A stretch of 64,000 nt of DNA from Adineta ricciae (taxonomy: Eukaryota; Rotifera; Eurotatoria; Adinetida; Adinetidae), in NCBI GenBank assembly GCA_905250025.1, contig CAJNOJ010000135.1, forward strand, positions 209,928 to 273,927, given 5' to 3'. Below are positions 49,215 through 61,090 of this stretch, one piece after another. How positions within the stretch are numbered: position 1 is the stretch's first letter; each line of letters begins with the position of its first letter. The position numbers and the translations under genes were made by a program. The notes under the pieces were generated by a model. The model saw nothing but the letters and a program-made list of their open reading frames with translations, did no database searches and was not told where the DNA came from.

Positions 49215-50027
49215 CATTGTGTGTTCGTGTTTTGCATATGAAAATAAATTATGATTGTCTATTTCAAAGTTCAAAGTACCAAAATGCGTTGAACTCACTC
49301 AGAAATTGCGAGACAGACAATTAAGACTCGAATGCTTTTGGCACAATGTACTCGGATTTGAATTGAAGGAGAAAATATTTTAAAAAATAAGAAGAATTAA
49401 TGATGATTTTATAGAATATATCAATTCTTCATTGATCTCGAAGTTCAAATTTTATATTCTATGAACTTTTGTTCCATTGTGTTGATAAAGTAAAAATCAA
49501 TCCAACAGATAATTATTAACAAACTTGAACGATATAGAAAGTTCGACACTTTCCGCGAGTGATTTGTACTGCAAACAGTGTACTTTTATGATTCTATAAA
49601 TGTAATTAAGTTTAGAATAAATAAATAATTCTCATTTTCAGTAGTACATTGTGTTTATTTTAATCTCATGTAAATAGATTCTCTCAGTCTACATGATTTC
49701 AACGATCATCTGAAACGTTTACTCGACCACACCCACGTTCTTAACAACGAAGGCATTGTCACCTTTTGATAAATATTTATTCACATTGTGTTTTGTTGAC
49801 AATCGGAAACCATGATTAACATCTAAAATGGACTGCATTGCTCTAATATTCTCACGCGTGCTTGACAATCCTTGTCTCTAGGAGTATTTATCATATTCTT
49901 CTCTGATTTGTCATGAAATGAATAAAATTCTTATCTTTTTTATTAACTGATGAAGCACTTATAGTTCTCATTGTTGATATCGAATGAGATAAACACTGTG
50001 CTCGGTATTTTTCTTTTTTCTCATCTC
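49215..50027. other. Spacer between receptor 2 and the B-box gene
   Basis: AT-rich; no gene or repeat recognised. Confidence 0.4.
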
Positions 50028-51347
50028 ATGTCTCAACTGTGTGTTGTTCCAACGTGTAAAATCAAATCTTCGACGTTGTGTTTGTGTTGTCAGAAGAACT
50101 TTTGTCATGATCATTTGACAGAACATAATGAATTAATTCGAATTGGATTTGAATGTTTGAAGGAGGAAATGATAAATTTGAATGAAGAGATGAAAATGAT
50201 TGATTTGGAAAAGTTAATCGAAGTTCAACGTGAAAAACTCGACCAATGGAAGGACAATTGTCATGAAATGATTGAATGTTATTATAAACAAAAATGCGAC
50301 GAATTACAACAATTTTCTCGTGAAAAATTCGAAAAACAACGTAAAGAATTGAGTCAAATCGAAACAAGTATCAATAATTATCATCAAAATGAAACAATTC
50401 TTCGAAAAGATCTTCAATCATTAAAATTATCTCTCTATGATCTTCGACAAGAAATCGATCAATTCAAACGCAAAGGTATTCAAATAACCATTCAACCATT
50501 TCTCTTGAACAATCAATCAATTTCTATCGAAGATTCCAAACCTAATGCATTTCACATCAATCACGCAGTTCTCACATCACCCGATCGAACAATCGAATGT
50601 ACCAATGGTTGGCAATCAGAATTTGCAAGTAACGATCGATCCATTCTCATTACTCTCGCAGATAATTTATGTTTATTTGATCGAAATTTAACCTTAATTA
50701 AACAATCACCATGGCCATTTGAAGGCATTTATGATATGTGTTGGTCTTCGACATTAGCGAGTTTCATTGTTGTTACGGAAAAGAAAAAAGTTTATCGAAT
50801 TAATGAAGTAACATTGGCAACTGAACGTATCTATGGAATTGAAGAAAAAGATTGGCTGGCTTGTACATGTTCAGAAGCGTATTTGTATTTAACAACGTAT
50901 GAAATCGGCACAGATATTTTTCAATATAAACTATTACCATTAATTCGACCAGTTAAACAATGGCAACCACCGTTTTCTTGCAAACCACATGAATCTATCC
51001 ATACTATTCGATCTAAAGATCGAACATTGGCACTAATCATTCGAGAATCATCAGGTGGAGCTATTGATATTGAACTTCGGTCATCGACGACATTGAATCG
51101 ACTTTGGTCACTTCCATTGGATATTCGAAGTTCAGGTCTTTGGTCAAGAATTAATTGTTGTTCGTTACAGTATAATGAATGGTTAGTCGTACATACAGCA
51201 ACTTCACGTCTTTTTCATATCGATAAAGAAGGACAATTGAAATTTGTTCACGAATATCAACCAAAATTGAACAATGCGACGATGTTCGGTTCGAATACAT
51301 TGGTTATTCATTTAGGATCAAAAGTTCATTTTCATCAATTATCGTAG
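50028..51347 (+). CDS. B-box-type zinc-finger, coiled-coil protein with a possible C-terminal beta-propeller, 439 aa
   Basis: Start chosen at MSQLCVVPTC (50028). Upstream residues in the same frame are hydrophobic and uncharacteristic. The N-terminus has a compact Cys/His cluster (CVVPTCK, LCLCCQKNFCHDHLTEH) like a B-box zinc finger without a preceding RING. About 120 residues of coiled coil follow (LNEEMKMIDLEKLIEVQREK, KQRKELSQIE). The second half has repeated strand-like segments with YDMCWSSTLASF, WLACTCSEAYLYLTTYE and WLVVHTATSRLFHID, compatible with an incomplete WD/NHL-like propeller. This TRIM-like architecture lacking RING suggests a scaffold rather than a ubiquitin ligase. It interrupts the receptor cluster; a functional link is not implied. 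Confidence 0.75.
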   Translation: MSQLCVVPTCKIKSSTLCLCCQKNFCHDHLTEHNELIRIGFECLKEEMINLNEEMKMIDLEKLIEVQREKLDQWKDNCHEMIECYYKQKCDELQQFSREKFEKQRKELSQIETSINNYHQNETILRKDLQSLKLSLYDLRQEIDQFKRKGIQITIQPFLLNNQSISIEDSKPNAFHINHAVLTSPDRTIECTNGWQSEFASNDRSILITLADNLCLFDRNLTLIKQSPWPFEGIYDMCWSSTLASFIVVTEKKKVYRINEVTLATERIYGIEEKDWLACTCSEAYLYLTTYEIGTDIFQYKLLPLIRPVKQWQPPFSCKPHESIHTIRSKDRTLALIIRESSGGAIDIELRSSTTLNRLWSLPLDIRSSGLWSRINCCSLQYNEWLVVHTATSRLFHIDKEGQLKFVHEYQPKLNNATMFGSNTLVIHLGSKVHFHQLS

Positions 51348-52636
51348 AAAATCACATCTCGTGGTAAATGATAGGAAAACAGATAAACAACTGCTTGGGC
51401 TATTTATACAACGCGTCACTTGTGGAAAAAACTTGTTTATCATAAAATAAACATTGATTTTTCTCTCTCGTCGATCACGACATGGAGTAAAATAAATGAG
51501 AAAAACGGAAATCAACTTCAACTAGATTGTCAGTTATGGAGATATGATGGTTATAAAAAAAAACTAATAAAATAGATGAAATATTGACAATATGCTCATC
51601 AATTATTGATATGTTGGTTGAGAATACAAGTGATCTTTTGTATAGAAATGTCAAAGCAATTGATATTCTCAACAGTTCCCGTCTGAATTTGATTACGATG
51701 ACGTTCTATGCACTTTTTCTCTTTTTCTTTTTGTATCTCTTTGGCAATTGAGCTTAGTTTTCTCTATTACAACTCGATTTACGCACAAGAACAAACGATT
51801 TTTTTATAACTCGACTATTGAATTTCTCTTTTTATCAAAAGATTCCTTATGTCCTAATTTGCTTTGTATTATAATCATTTATCAACAAAGACCAAATTCT
51901 TCACACATTTCCAAGTAGGGAATACATTTGATTTGAAAAATAACTAAAGATGAAAAGTGTACGTTAACTGTTGACATACGGTCCGTACATAATGAATTCC
52001 GTATAATTAAGGGCGCCATTTGTGTTTTAAATTATTCATCTCAGAATAGAAAATTCATTGATTAAGTACGTTATTTTTCTTCCATGAGATAAAAACTGCT
52101 CGTTTTAAACTGATTTATTGACATTATAATTCTGCGCATTAAACTTCGAGAGCAAATCTTTGTGTTTTATTTGATGAATTACGATTAGACCACTGTTCTA
52201 TTCCTGTTATTTTTGTATTTTCACCACATGAGGTCAATTAGTATAAGATATACAAAGAATATATTCAAACACATTTACATACTGAGATAATAAATCTTCT
52301 TCATATGAGTTTATTATGTCGTGTAAGACTTTCTTTCTTTCTCCCATAAGAATGTCATCAGTTGTGATAGGTAGCAGAAGTTTTGCCTATTTTGATTATC
52401 GGATGTGAGAATTCCTTGATTGCTATTGAGAAGATCCAGAAGTTCCACGCAGTCGTGTTTTTGTGAAGAATTCGAGCAGAGAATTTCTACTATCATATTC
52501 AATTAAAGTAGAAAAAACAAGAAAAGCGCATTGATATAAAACGTCATCACGAACGTTCTTCTATTTTATTCTGAGAAGCTTCTCGATGCTTTTTTTCTTA
52601 CTTGAATATAAATATCAAGGCAGATTTCTTAGAAAA
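51348..52636. other. Spacer between the B-box gene and receptor 3
   Basis: No gene recognised. AGATTTCTTAG at 52622-52632 is a splice acceptor 4 nt before the receptor 3 ATG. Confidence 0.45.
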
Positions 52637-53641
52637 ATGTATTCTTCGCAAACAACGGATCAAAAATTCAACATGATTGCTCGACGAATAATGATCTTTT
52701 TCGGCATTTTAATGTGTATTCTCGGTTTAATTGGAAATTGTTTAAATATCTTCATATTCACCGTTTGGTATCGTTCACGTAAATCACCAAATAAATTTTC
52801 CAATTTCAATCGATCAAGAAATAGTTTATTATATTTACTTGTTTCATCATTTGCCAATTTAATTATCATTATTTATCCTCTTTCGACTCGAATTCTCTTC
52901 GATGGTTATCAATATCATATCAACGAACCACAAATATTCATTTTCTGTAAATTCCGTTATTATATTCTTCATACATTTTATTTGATTTCATTAACAACAA
53001 TTTGTATGGCGACATTTGATCGATATTTAATTTCATCACGCAATGCACATTTGAGAGAATTGAATTCAACAAAGAAACAAACGATTGTTATTATTGTTTT
53101 CATTTGTTTATTTATCGGATTACATAATATTCCAATTGTTTTTCACTTCAATCTTTCATTCAATGGAGAATGTTTGATATTCTCGTCGGCTTATTCATAT
53201 TATTATTTATACATCGTTCGAATATCATTGGAAGGATTGATTCCGATCTTGTTTCTCTCGTTATTCGGAATATTAACATTTAAACAACTGAGAATATTGG
53301 AGAAACATAACGCAAGTAATCATCTGAATAGCGATCGACAAGTAGCACGAATGTTGTTATTGATATCGATAACGATTATCATCTCATCGATTCCGAATTG
53401 TATTGAACACGTGTATGAGATCGTATTTAGTTATGAAGATCGTCGACATTCATCAAGTTTCTTTCTATTTCATGTTATTTCGTCGATATTATTCTACATG
53501 AATCCGGTGATGAGCTTTTATATTTTTTATATTTCTACGCCAAACTTTCGCCATCAACTTCGATGTTTCATTCCGCATAAAAAAACAGTGAAATACTTCG
53601 TTAAACAAGAAGATTCTTCGAAAAGCGTACCATTAACTTGA
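52637..53641 (+). CDS. Rhodopsin-class 7TM G-protein-coupled receptor 3, intronless
   Basis: Start MYSSQTTDQKFNMIARRIM at 52637, four bases after a strong 3' splice acceptor. An upstream in-frame Met at 52586 is less likely. It has GLIGNCLNIFIFTVWYR in TM1, LLYLLVSSFANL in TM2, CMATFDRYLISSRNAHL at TM3, GECLIF in ECL2, DRQVARMLLLISITII in TM6 and NPVMSFYIFYISTPNFR in TM7. The TM7 end is very close to receptor 1 (ISTPNFR in both). It forms a three-member same-strand cluster with receptors 1 and 2. Confidence 0.88.
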   Translation: MYSSQTTDQKFNMIARRIMIFFGILMCILGLIGNCLNIFIFTVWYRSRKSPNKFSNFNRSRNSLLYLLVSSFANLIIIIYPLSTRILFDGYQYHINEPQIFIFCKFRYYILHTFYLISLTTICMATFDRYLISSRNAHLRELNSTKKQTIVIIVFICLFIGLHNIPIVFHFNLSFNGECLIFSSAYSYYYLYIVRISLEGLIPILFLSLFGILTFKQLRILEKHNASNHLNSDRQVARMLLLISITIIISSIPNCIEHVYEIVFSYEDRRHSSSFFLFHVISSILFYMNPVMSFYIFYISTPNFRHQLRCFIPHKKTVKYFVKQEDSSKSVPLT

Positions 53642-55600
53642 TAAAGAGTATTTTCGCCTGTCCAATATGTATGTCAAAGTCAAATTAAATATTATTGCCC
53701 ATAATTCGGCTCTTGACCAAATGCGTATTAAAAGCAATTAAAAAGATGAAGAAAAAAAAGACGTGACATGTATTGAAATGTAAGTTAACAATAAATATAC
53801 TAAAAATAGAAGTTATTTTTCATTAAAAATTTCTTTCTATGCTAAAAATAAAATTTTAATTATTCTTAACTAAACATTTTATGAAGTTATATAACAAGAC
53901 AATAGGATCATTCACTTCTAAATACAAGGAAAAAAGAGAACATTTGCAATTCTCGAGTACCCATGGCTCTTTTTAAATCCTAGGATATATGACAATCCCC
54001 CTTTACCGCCTAGCGTAAAGTATCGTCAAGATGCATACCATCTAATCTCTGTAAGGTCATTATTATCGAGAATGAATGTTTTCATGTGTCGGAAACTGTC
54101 GTAGATCGATCAAACGAGCTTCTGCAGCACGAAAGAATAGGATGCAATTACATTTTCATGATATTTTGTGGGATAATAATTTTTAGTTGAGGAACAATCA
54201 GAATTCAAGACTCCTATGGTGCGATGATTTAATGTGACCTTCTTTTTTATTTACTATAATTCGACTAGAATAGGTTAATCAATGATGGTTTCTTTAGGCT
54301 GTATCAGCATGTGTAAAGTGAATTGATTAACAACAATTCAGTACGGTATGAGAAAAACAAATGAATTGTAACTGTTGTTATTTATGCGTGCAACAAAAAA
54401 TGATCTTTTCTTTCGATCTTCTCATGTGTCTCAACTATCCATGAAAATATTTTTTTTCTCATAAGAATAACATTGTATTGATATCACAATGACATTCTAT
54501 GTCATTGTGACTTTTCTCATCGCCCTTTTATTCGATCGTTTTCGATATACAGTCGCAGGTTTATGATTCGGTAACTCGTTGATTTATTTAAAAATTTTCT
54601 ATCGATTATTGACAATCATTAAGAATGAAATCGCTCTAAATGTCGTGATATAATCTTGTTCTATTTTTTGTTTAATCATTAATGTTAGAGAAATTCACAA
54701 TTGTGTCTTTATTTTCTCTGTACATCACAGTTTATTTGAAATGCGATTCACGATCGTATTTAAATCTCATATAGAATTCTCCAATGGATTCATAGTGCGT
54801 ATTTATGGTGAAATAAGATGACATTTTTTAAAATATTGAGATCCGATCTTTTGGTTAAATACATCATGTGATTTGATTCATTTATAGAGTACCAATGAAT
54901 CAGAAAGAAAATTATGATATACTATCACAATCGGTGGTCAAGACGGAAAACCGAATACACAACATGTAATTTCTTTTACGTACATGTGTATGTACCTGAG
55001 TAAATCACGAGAGCAAGAAGATTTTATTTTCTACACATGTGTTTTAAATTTTGTATGTAAAAAAAATAACTATTCCTAGATATTAGGAAAAACATGATGA
55101 AAGATCTTTGTTCACGATTTTTCTGTATAATTAACTTGTCATTGATTGACAAAAGTCAATACTCACAACTCATGCAACAAAATCATCTACCACAACGACA
55201 TTATCGGGCCGCTCTAAGCCGAATTTCAATGAAAATTTACCATACTGCTGGCAATTCACTTCGCTGCTCCAGTATTTCGCTTCTAATTTGCGTTGTATCC
55301 ATTCAACACGAACAGCTTACCCCTAAAAATAAGACCCAAAGTGAAAGGAAAAGATTATTACTTTCCATTGACAAAAATTCAATGAAGAGAAAGTAAATAC
55401 TAACTAGTGGCATCAGAAACACACTGCGACGCTCAGATGGGCAACGTCAAATTAAAGTCGAGCCTGGTGGGACTGTCCCAATCTCTATTTTCCCCGAATC
55501 CTGTTCTAATCCTGTCAGAATCAGGATCAAGATCCTAGCTTTCGTACCATTGAGATATTATTCGAGACGAAAAAGCTTCGTCCCGACGGATCCTAACTGA
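53642..55600. other. Gene-poor region
   Basis: No supported gene. A + frame at 55094-55396 has no recognised motif. Sequence around 54000-54100 and 55400-55600 is less AT-rich and may be old inserted DNA. Confidence 0.4.
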
Positions 55601-55609
55601 GAAACCGCT

Positions 55610-56236
55610 GTGTATCGAGTAAAAATTGAATGTGTAAAAAAAACAAAAACGGTGTCGTGTCCCACACTTCTTAAAAACGTGCACAGGTTATTTTGTGACG
55701 CAGTAGTAGCTAGCAGCGCACTTGAATATTACCTGTTGATAGTCGCACAAGGATCTCGGATGGATAGATCTCATTATTCTTCACAAAAATGCTGTAACTG
55801 CGATAGAGCTTCTTTTGAGAAACCTCTATTATAAGCTACAAAAAGTTATTGCTGCTAACTTTAATGCATATCAACAAAATGGATTCTTTTGTATCAACTC
55901 AATACTTGACGATCATCGAATTAACACATTCTCTGTCAGTTCTTCAATCAATTATCTTCCCATGACGACCTATATAACTGGAATCCAACCATCATCGCAC
56001 ATCTAAGTAATTATCAATACCTTGACGTCATCGTTGCTGATTCAGCTACTGCAACTAGTAGTATTTGTCTCGGGACAGACTATGGAACATTTCTCAATCA
56101 AACTACTTTTCCAACTGGAAATCATTCAATACCATGCTCAGTTTCTGTTGTTTATCTCGATTACGATACTCCTTTGAATATTGCGGTTACAAGTTATGCT
56201 CATAGAAATGTGAAAATTGTTTTGATTAAAGATTGA
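55610..56236 (+). pseudogene. Fragment resembling bdelloid FG-GAP/VCBS-like repeat proteins
   Basis: The last frame (to TGA at 56234-56236) reads YLDVIVADS, then TDYGTFLNQTTFPTG, SIPCSVSVVYLDYD and LNIAVTSYAHRNVK. The pattern (D-V-A ... G-x-F-x-N-Q-T-T-x-P-T-G ... S-V-x-V-x-D-x-D ... L-D-I-V-V) is that of the FG-GAP/VCBS-like repeats abundant in bdelloid surface or secreted proteins. Preceding segments (55610-56006) are in shifted frames with stops, so the gene is broken. No start identified. Confidence 0.55.
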
Positions 56237-56559
56237 AAGTTTTTCTTTTCAAACGACGTATTCAACTGGTTCATTATCTGACCCATATTCAAGTTTATCA
56301 TTTGGAGAGACAAGGAGAAACAAATACGTTGTATCTAACTCTGATGTCTTTATTGAAAATAAAAGAAAAAGACAAAAAACGTCTACTAGTTTTCAACGGT
56401 TAATGAGCATATCGGCAGAATACATATTGTAAATTTTATCGGTGATCACCGGTTCAGAAAATTGAAATCGATAGTATACATTGTCTTGTTTTAATAATGT
56501 TGTTAATTCCTTGTCGGTGGTGTATCTGCTATCGTTGATAAAATCAATCATCGTTGAGT

Positions 56560-57061
56560 GTTCATAAAAATTTATCTTCGCCGTCTTACCTCAAGTCGAA
56601 GAATCCGACCGGCTCCAGAGTATTCCTGAGAAGGGATCCAATGACTGGATTTAGCGAGTTTCACCTAGAAACGGTCAGAACCTGCCATAAACGGCAGTCG
56701 GATATTAGCGGAATACTGCTTCCGAAATCATCGTCCTGGGATAATGATTCCGGTTTCCGGTGATCCGGGAAGTGAAAGCAGGAATGATTTAACCGGATCC
56801 TGCGACTAGTTTTACCTGACTCATCTCAGTTGTAGATAGGACCAAATGATTCCGTGAGCCGGATCTATTCGAAAGATCTCTGCTTCCATTTTCGGTTGAT
56901 TTCATATATCTTCCTTCCGGATCCAACCCGTACTTTTCGACATGGGTAATCATAAAGCCATGAGGATTTGGCTTGTTCCTGTAATCCAAGACAGCTTGCG
57001 GCGCCGACGATGCAGGGAGCACTTGAAGAAATTTTTGCTTAATGTAGATTGACATACTCAT
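56560..57061. other. GC-richer block with recurrent CCGGATCC/TTCCGG motifs, probable inserted DNA
   Basis: About 500 bp with clearly higher GC than its surroundings and repeated short motifs (GGATCC, TTCCGG, GATCCGG on both strands). It contains open frames on both strands, but neither resembles a known protein. It could be a non-autonomous element; I could not define ends. Confidence 0.4.
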
Positions 57062-57332
57062 GAAGATTATACAATAATAGTAGAAATTGAAATCTAAGCA
57101 AGAAAGAAATCAAAGAATAGCGATCAGTTATAGATTTAAACTAGAATGGGGAGAAGCAACAATAAACAACCAACTATGATCGAATTCAAATTCACATCGA
57201 ATGCTCCAGACGAGCTAAATGAATAAACATACATATTTATACTGCGGTTTCACCAAATAGAAATGATTTCGATAGACGTAGTGTCGATAATATATTATAG
57301 TACTTTGCATTAATGGATTCGACCACCCACCC

Positions 57333-58110
57333 TTAAGATTTTTTGTTGGGTGTAAATGCTACGCAAGTTTATGAAAAATGAATTGTTGATTATGTATCAG
57401 ATGCTGTTTCATATAGTACAGTTCCTAATTGGGCTCAACGATTTTCAAGCGGGCGAGAGTCATTGAAAGATGATCCTCGAGTCGGTCGTCCAATAACCGT
57501 TGTTACTCAACAAAATATTGCTACTGTGAAATGTCTGGTGGCAGATGATCCACATATTAGTATAGATTATATTGCTGACGTATTAGACATATCATGTGAG
57601 AGTATTGATACAATTCTCAAACATCGTCTTAAGCTAAGAAAAATGTCTTCAAGTTGGGTGCCTCATAAGCTTACTCAGCAACAACGATAAAAACGTATGG
57701 ATATTTGCATCGAAAACTTACAGAAATTTGAAAATATAGAACTTGGAGATTAGGTGATGTAGTTACTGGTGATGAAAGTTGGTTCTATCACCGCGGAATC
57801 AAATTAAGAGAAACTTCAAAGGTATAGTCATCGAAAGAACAGCAGCCTCCAACGGAAGTCAGAAGACAACAATTCGAAGCAAAAATGGTGTTTATTATCT
57901 TTTTTATGACAACTGGACCATTGCTTATTCATCCATTGCTATCAGGAACATCTATCAATGCTTTATATTATCATGATGAATGTCTAAAAGGTTTTGTTCG
58001 AAAGTTACGGAAGAAAAGACCATTATCAACAACACATGGTATTAAACTTCATGAGGGTGTATGCTGTTCTTTTGTTCTTCTTAATATTCTTGATTAATCA
58101 CAGATTCATT
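57333..58110 (+). pseudogene. Decayed mariner (IS630-Tc1-mariner) transposase
   Basis: Pieces of a mariner transposase in order but in several frames. They are a helix-turn-helix segment (DAVSYSTVPNWAQRF, SGRESLKDDPRVGRP), IDYIADVLDISCESIDTIL with WVPHKLTQQQ, then TGDESWFYHR (first catalytic Asp), then FIIFFMTTGPLLIHPL and LHEGV where the second catalytic Asp region should be. In-frame stops and frameshifts, e.g. around 57690-57755, show it is dead. Terminal inverted repeats were not identified. Confidence 0.85.
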
Positions 58111-58434
58111 GTAATTAGCAAAAAACTTTCGTCGAGTATAAATATTCTTATCAAATTCTCATTCTCTAAATACTAGAGTATACAAACAACTATAGTGATT
58201 CGTCTCTGACACATTGACCTTTAATTGATTTGATTAAAACTCAGTGCTTGTATGACATTCTGCATTAATGTAAAAACAACATTGATAACATCTTCACTTG
58301 TTATTGTTTTCTTAATTAAAGAGAACACATACAACTGGTCGATATTGCGAGACTTATTTGATGAATGTCAAATAAAAACAAAATTTTTCCAGTAAAATAT
58401 CCAATGAAATAGTATAATAAAATAAAATTCATTT
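58111..58434. other. Short spacer before PRC1
   Basis: No gene. It probably holds the 3' UTR of the minus-strand PRC1 gene; + strand TTTATT runs near 58420-58447 read AATAAA on the minus strand and could be its poly(A) signal. Confidence 0.4.
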
Positions 58435-61090
58435 TTACGTGTATTTATTCGCTTTTCTGTTACTGTTGACGAAGTTCATGGTCGGAATTCGGCTTGTAGT
58501 TTTTTGTGTTGATGGTGGAGGAGTTCTTGGCATTGGAGGGGTTTTTGGCGGAGTTTGAATACTATTTGTCATTACTGATACATCTTTCTCATTCTGTTGA
58601 ACAAGTAATTGACATTTCGTCAATAAACGGAGATGAAGCAATTCGAAATCAACGCCTAATTTTTCCTTATTCATGGTTTCTAAATAAGGCTCACCACCAT
58701 AGATCAATTTTTTTTCACTTGATTCCTCCCATTCAGCCACCATTCGATGTAAATCATCAGTTAACTTCGGAAATTCACGTGAGAGATCTTTTCCTAAAAG
58801 GAACAAGAGAGAAATCAAACTTGGATGTGTGAAAGTGAGTCTTTACGGAATTTTTCTTCTTTTAATAATTGAGTTGAATTCCCTCGAAGTCTTGCTGGAT
58901 CTCCTGCATGTTTCTCAAATTCCACCATTTCTTTTTTGTACCATTCTCGTTTTTGAATTTTCACCAAAATCGTTCGAATAGATTCGACATAAACTTCGAG
59001 TCGATGAATTTCATCATTCATTGCTAAATAATCATCTTGATTCTCTTTTGTTTTAGGAATAATACGTTGATTCTCAGGAACATCTAATTGATCCCATAAA
59101 GACGTGAGCTTCTTGCGAGCTTCTGCACGTAACGATGCAGTTAATCGTTCGTATGTTTGACGAATTTCGTCCAAAGTTGAACGCGATGTTAATTTATGCG
59201 GAAAATCTTTCAATAAACTTAAATATCTCTTTCTCAAACGTAAATCTGCTAATTCTTCTCGTAAATCTTTCGGAGGCGATGGTTCATTTTGTTCAAGTTC
59301 AGCACGAAGACGAACAACTTCCTCTCGAAGTTTACTGATCAAAATCTCGTATTCGCTTGAAAGTTTTGTACGTAGCGCTTGACCGTTCAACGGCTGATGC
59401 GTTGTTAACCATGACAATTCATTGTTAGTTGATAAATAAGATTTGACATGAGTAGATTGCTGAGATGTCGATTCCGGATTGAGAGATTGAATCTGATCGA
59501 GAAGATGTTGAATTTCTTGCTTTAATTTGCTAAGCTGATCGATTAAATCAGATAGAATTGAATGAGCGTCATTTGTCGACTTAATCTAAAGAGAAAATCT
59601 TGATCAATGACGAAAATATTTTTCCTTTTCAATGGTTTCATTTCTGATTCTTAAGTACTCTAATATATCCCATAAATTATGTATTCAAAATGCAGAAAAA
59701 ACATCGCAGAATTTTACATATTTAGTTAATGACCAAATAAGAAGCAAATCTAACGTCGACCCTTCGATAAAAGAGTGGCGTGATAGACTAATATTATGAA
59801 CAGTATGCCTATTGATCTAAGAAACGATCAAACTTTCGAATCGAACACGATGGAGATTGATAAGAGAAGACAAACGAAGGTATAAAGGGAAAAAGGTAGA
59901 AGGTCGTCATAAAGAATCGATCAAAGATATTTCCCTTGACTCATACAATAGAATTTGTTCATTTAATAAAACATTAACCACATCCGTATCCTTCGGAATA
60001 CATCAATGAAAAGAAAATGAATTTTTTCTTCTTACCTCGTCAACATTGATATGAATATTTCCAATAAATTTCATTTTTATTGTAATTGATTCTCTCAGCT
60101 GAATCAATTCTTTATCACGTTCAAGTATTAATTCTTTTAATTCATCGATTTTCTCATTGATCAATTTTCGTTGTGCCATCAATGTCAATTTTTGTCTATC
60201 GATTGAAATCCTCGGTAATTGAAGTTCATCGAATAATTGAAACATTTGTTCCACTAAGTTCTTCACGTGATTTTCCAATTCATTTCGTTCTTGTTCGTAA
60301 ATCGCTAAACGTTTCCGGAAGAATTCTTGAGTATCTTCGATAAATGCTTGACGTTCTTTGTCACGATCAAGATCTAAATCTTGAAGTAAATCTTCTAGAC
60401 GTAGCCAGGTTTGATTGGCGATTTCGCCAAGGAGGTGCATGACTCGACGGTTTTCCGCGTGGCCTATGAAAGAGAAAAATATCACAATAATGTGTCATAT
60501 GTGTCGACTAAACTCGCAGCTGACGAAAAAGAGAAAACGAAAAACGAGGTGGCAGCAGATTGAAGCAGAAAGAGAAGGAAGGAGCTATTGAATGAATACA
60601 AAAGAGAACAAGAAGAGAATAGGAGAGAAGAAAAAAAGTGGATTTGATCGATGTTCATTGAATGTGCGGAAGATGATGATGTAAAACGAAATAAAACACG
60701 TTTCGTAGACCTTTTTTTTTCAAATTTCGTTCTTTTTTTGTGTTATCTTTATCAATTTTGTTGACTTTTATTTATGATTAATCTTAGAACAACGTTTGTT
60801 GAAGATAATGATAAACAAATGTTAAAATTGTCTTTTCGCTTAGACTTTTATTGAACAATCAAGCGATTTTCGTGTCTGATGAATGAAAACAATGTTTTCT
60901 TCGGGGTAAAACATTATCTTAGCAGTAATATGAACAACTTGTGAAAGAGTTTGAAAATTTTTACATCAATTCAATTACGTAATTCCATTATTGACCATGC
61001 ATCACGTAGTTTTATAAAAAGGAAAGAATTTCGCTGACCGATAGAAGAAATTTCGACATTTTCATTTCGTAACTTGATCATCTCGCTCAT
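58435..61090 (-). CDS. PRC1: PRC1/Ase1/MAP65 antiparallel microtubule cross-linker, 4 exons, 525 aa
   Basis: Bundles antiparallel microtubules of the spindle midzone for cytokinesis. Exons 61090-61039, 60463-60036, 59585-58847 and 58793-58435 total 1578 nt with all phases matching. The small first exon (MSEMIKLRNENVEISS) was placed by phase and splice sites and is less certain than the rest. Exon 2 has RVMHLLGEIANQTW, like the PRC1 N-terminal dimerisation rod, then long coiled coil. Exon 3 carries the spectrin-like microtubule-binding region: LTSLWDQLDVPENQRI and FEKHAGDPARLRGNSTQLLK, matching the conserved family signature around E-F-E-x-x-A-x-D-P-x-R and the L-L-K-E-E-K that follows. Exon 4 gives AEWEESSEKKLIYGGEPYL and a short Pro/Thr tail (TPPKTPPMPRTPPP) with several TP sites, likely CDK targets by analogy. 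The tail is short relative to vertebrate PRC1. Confidence 0.9.
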
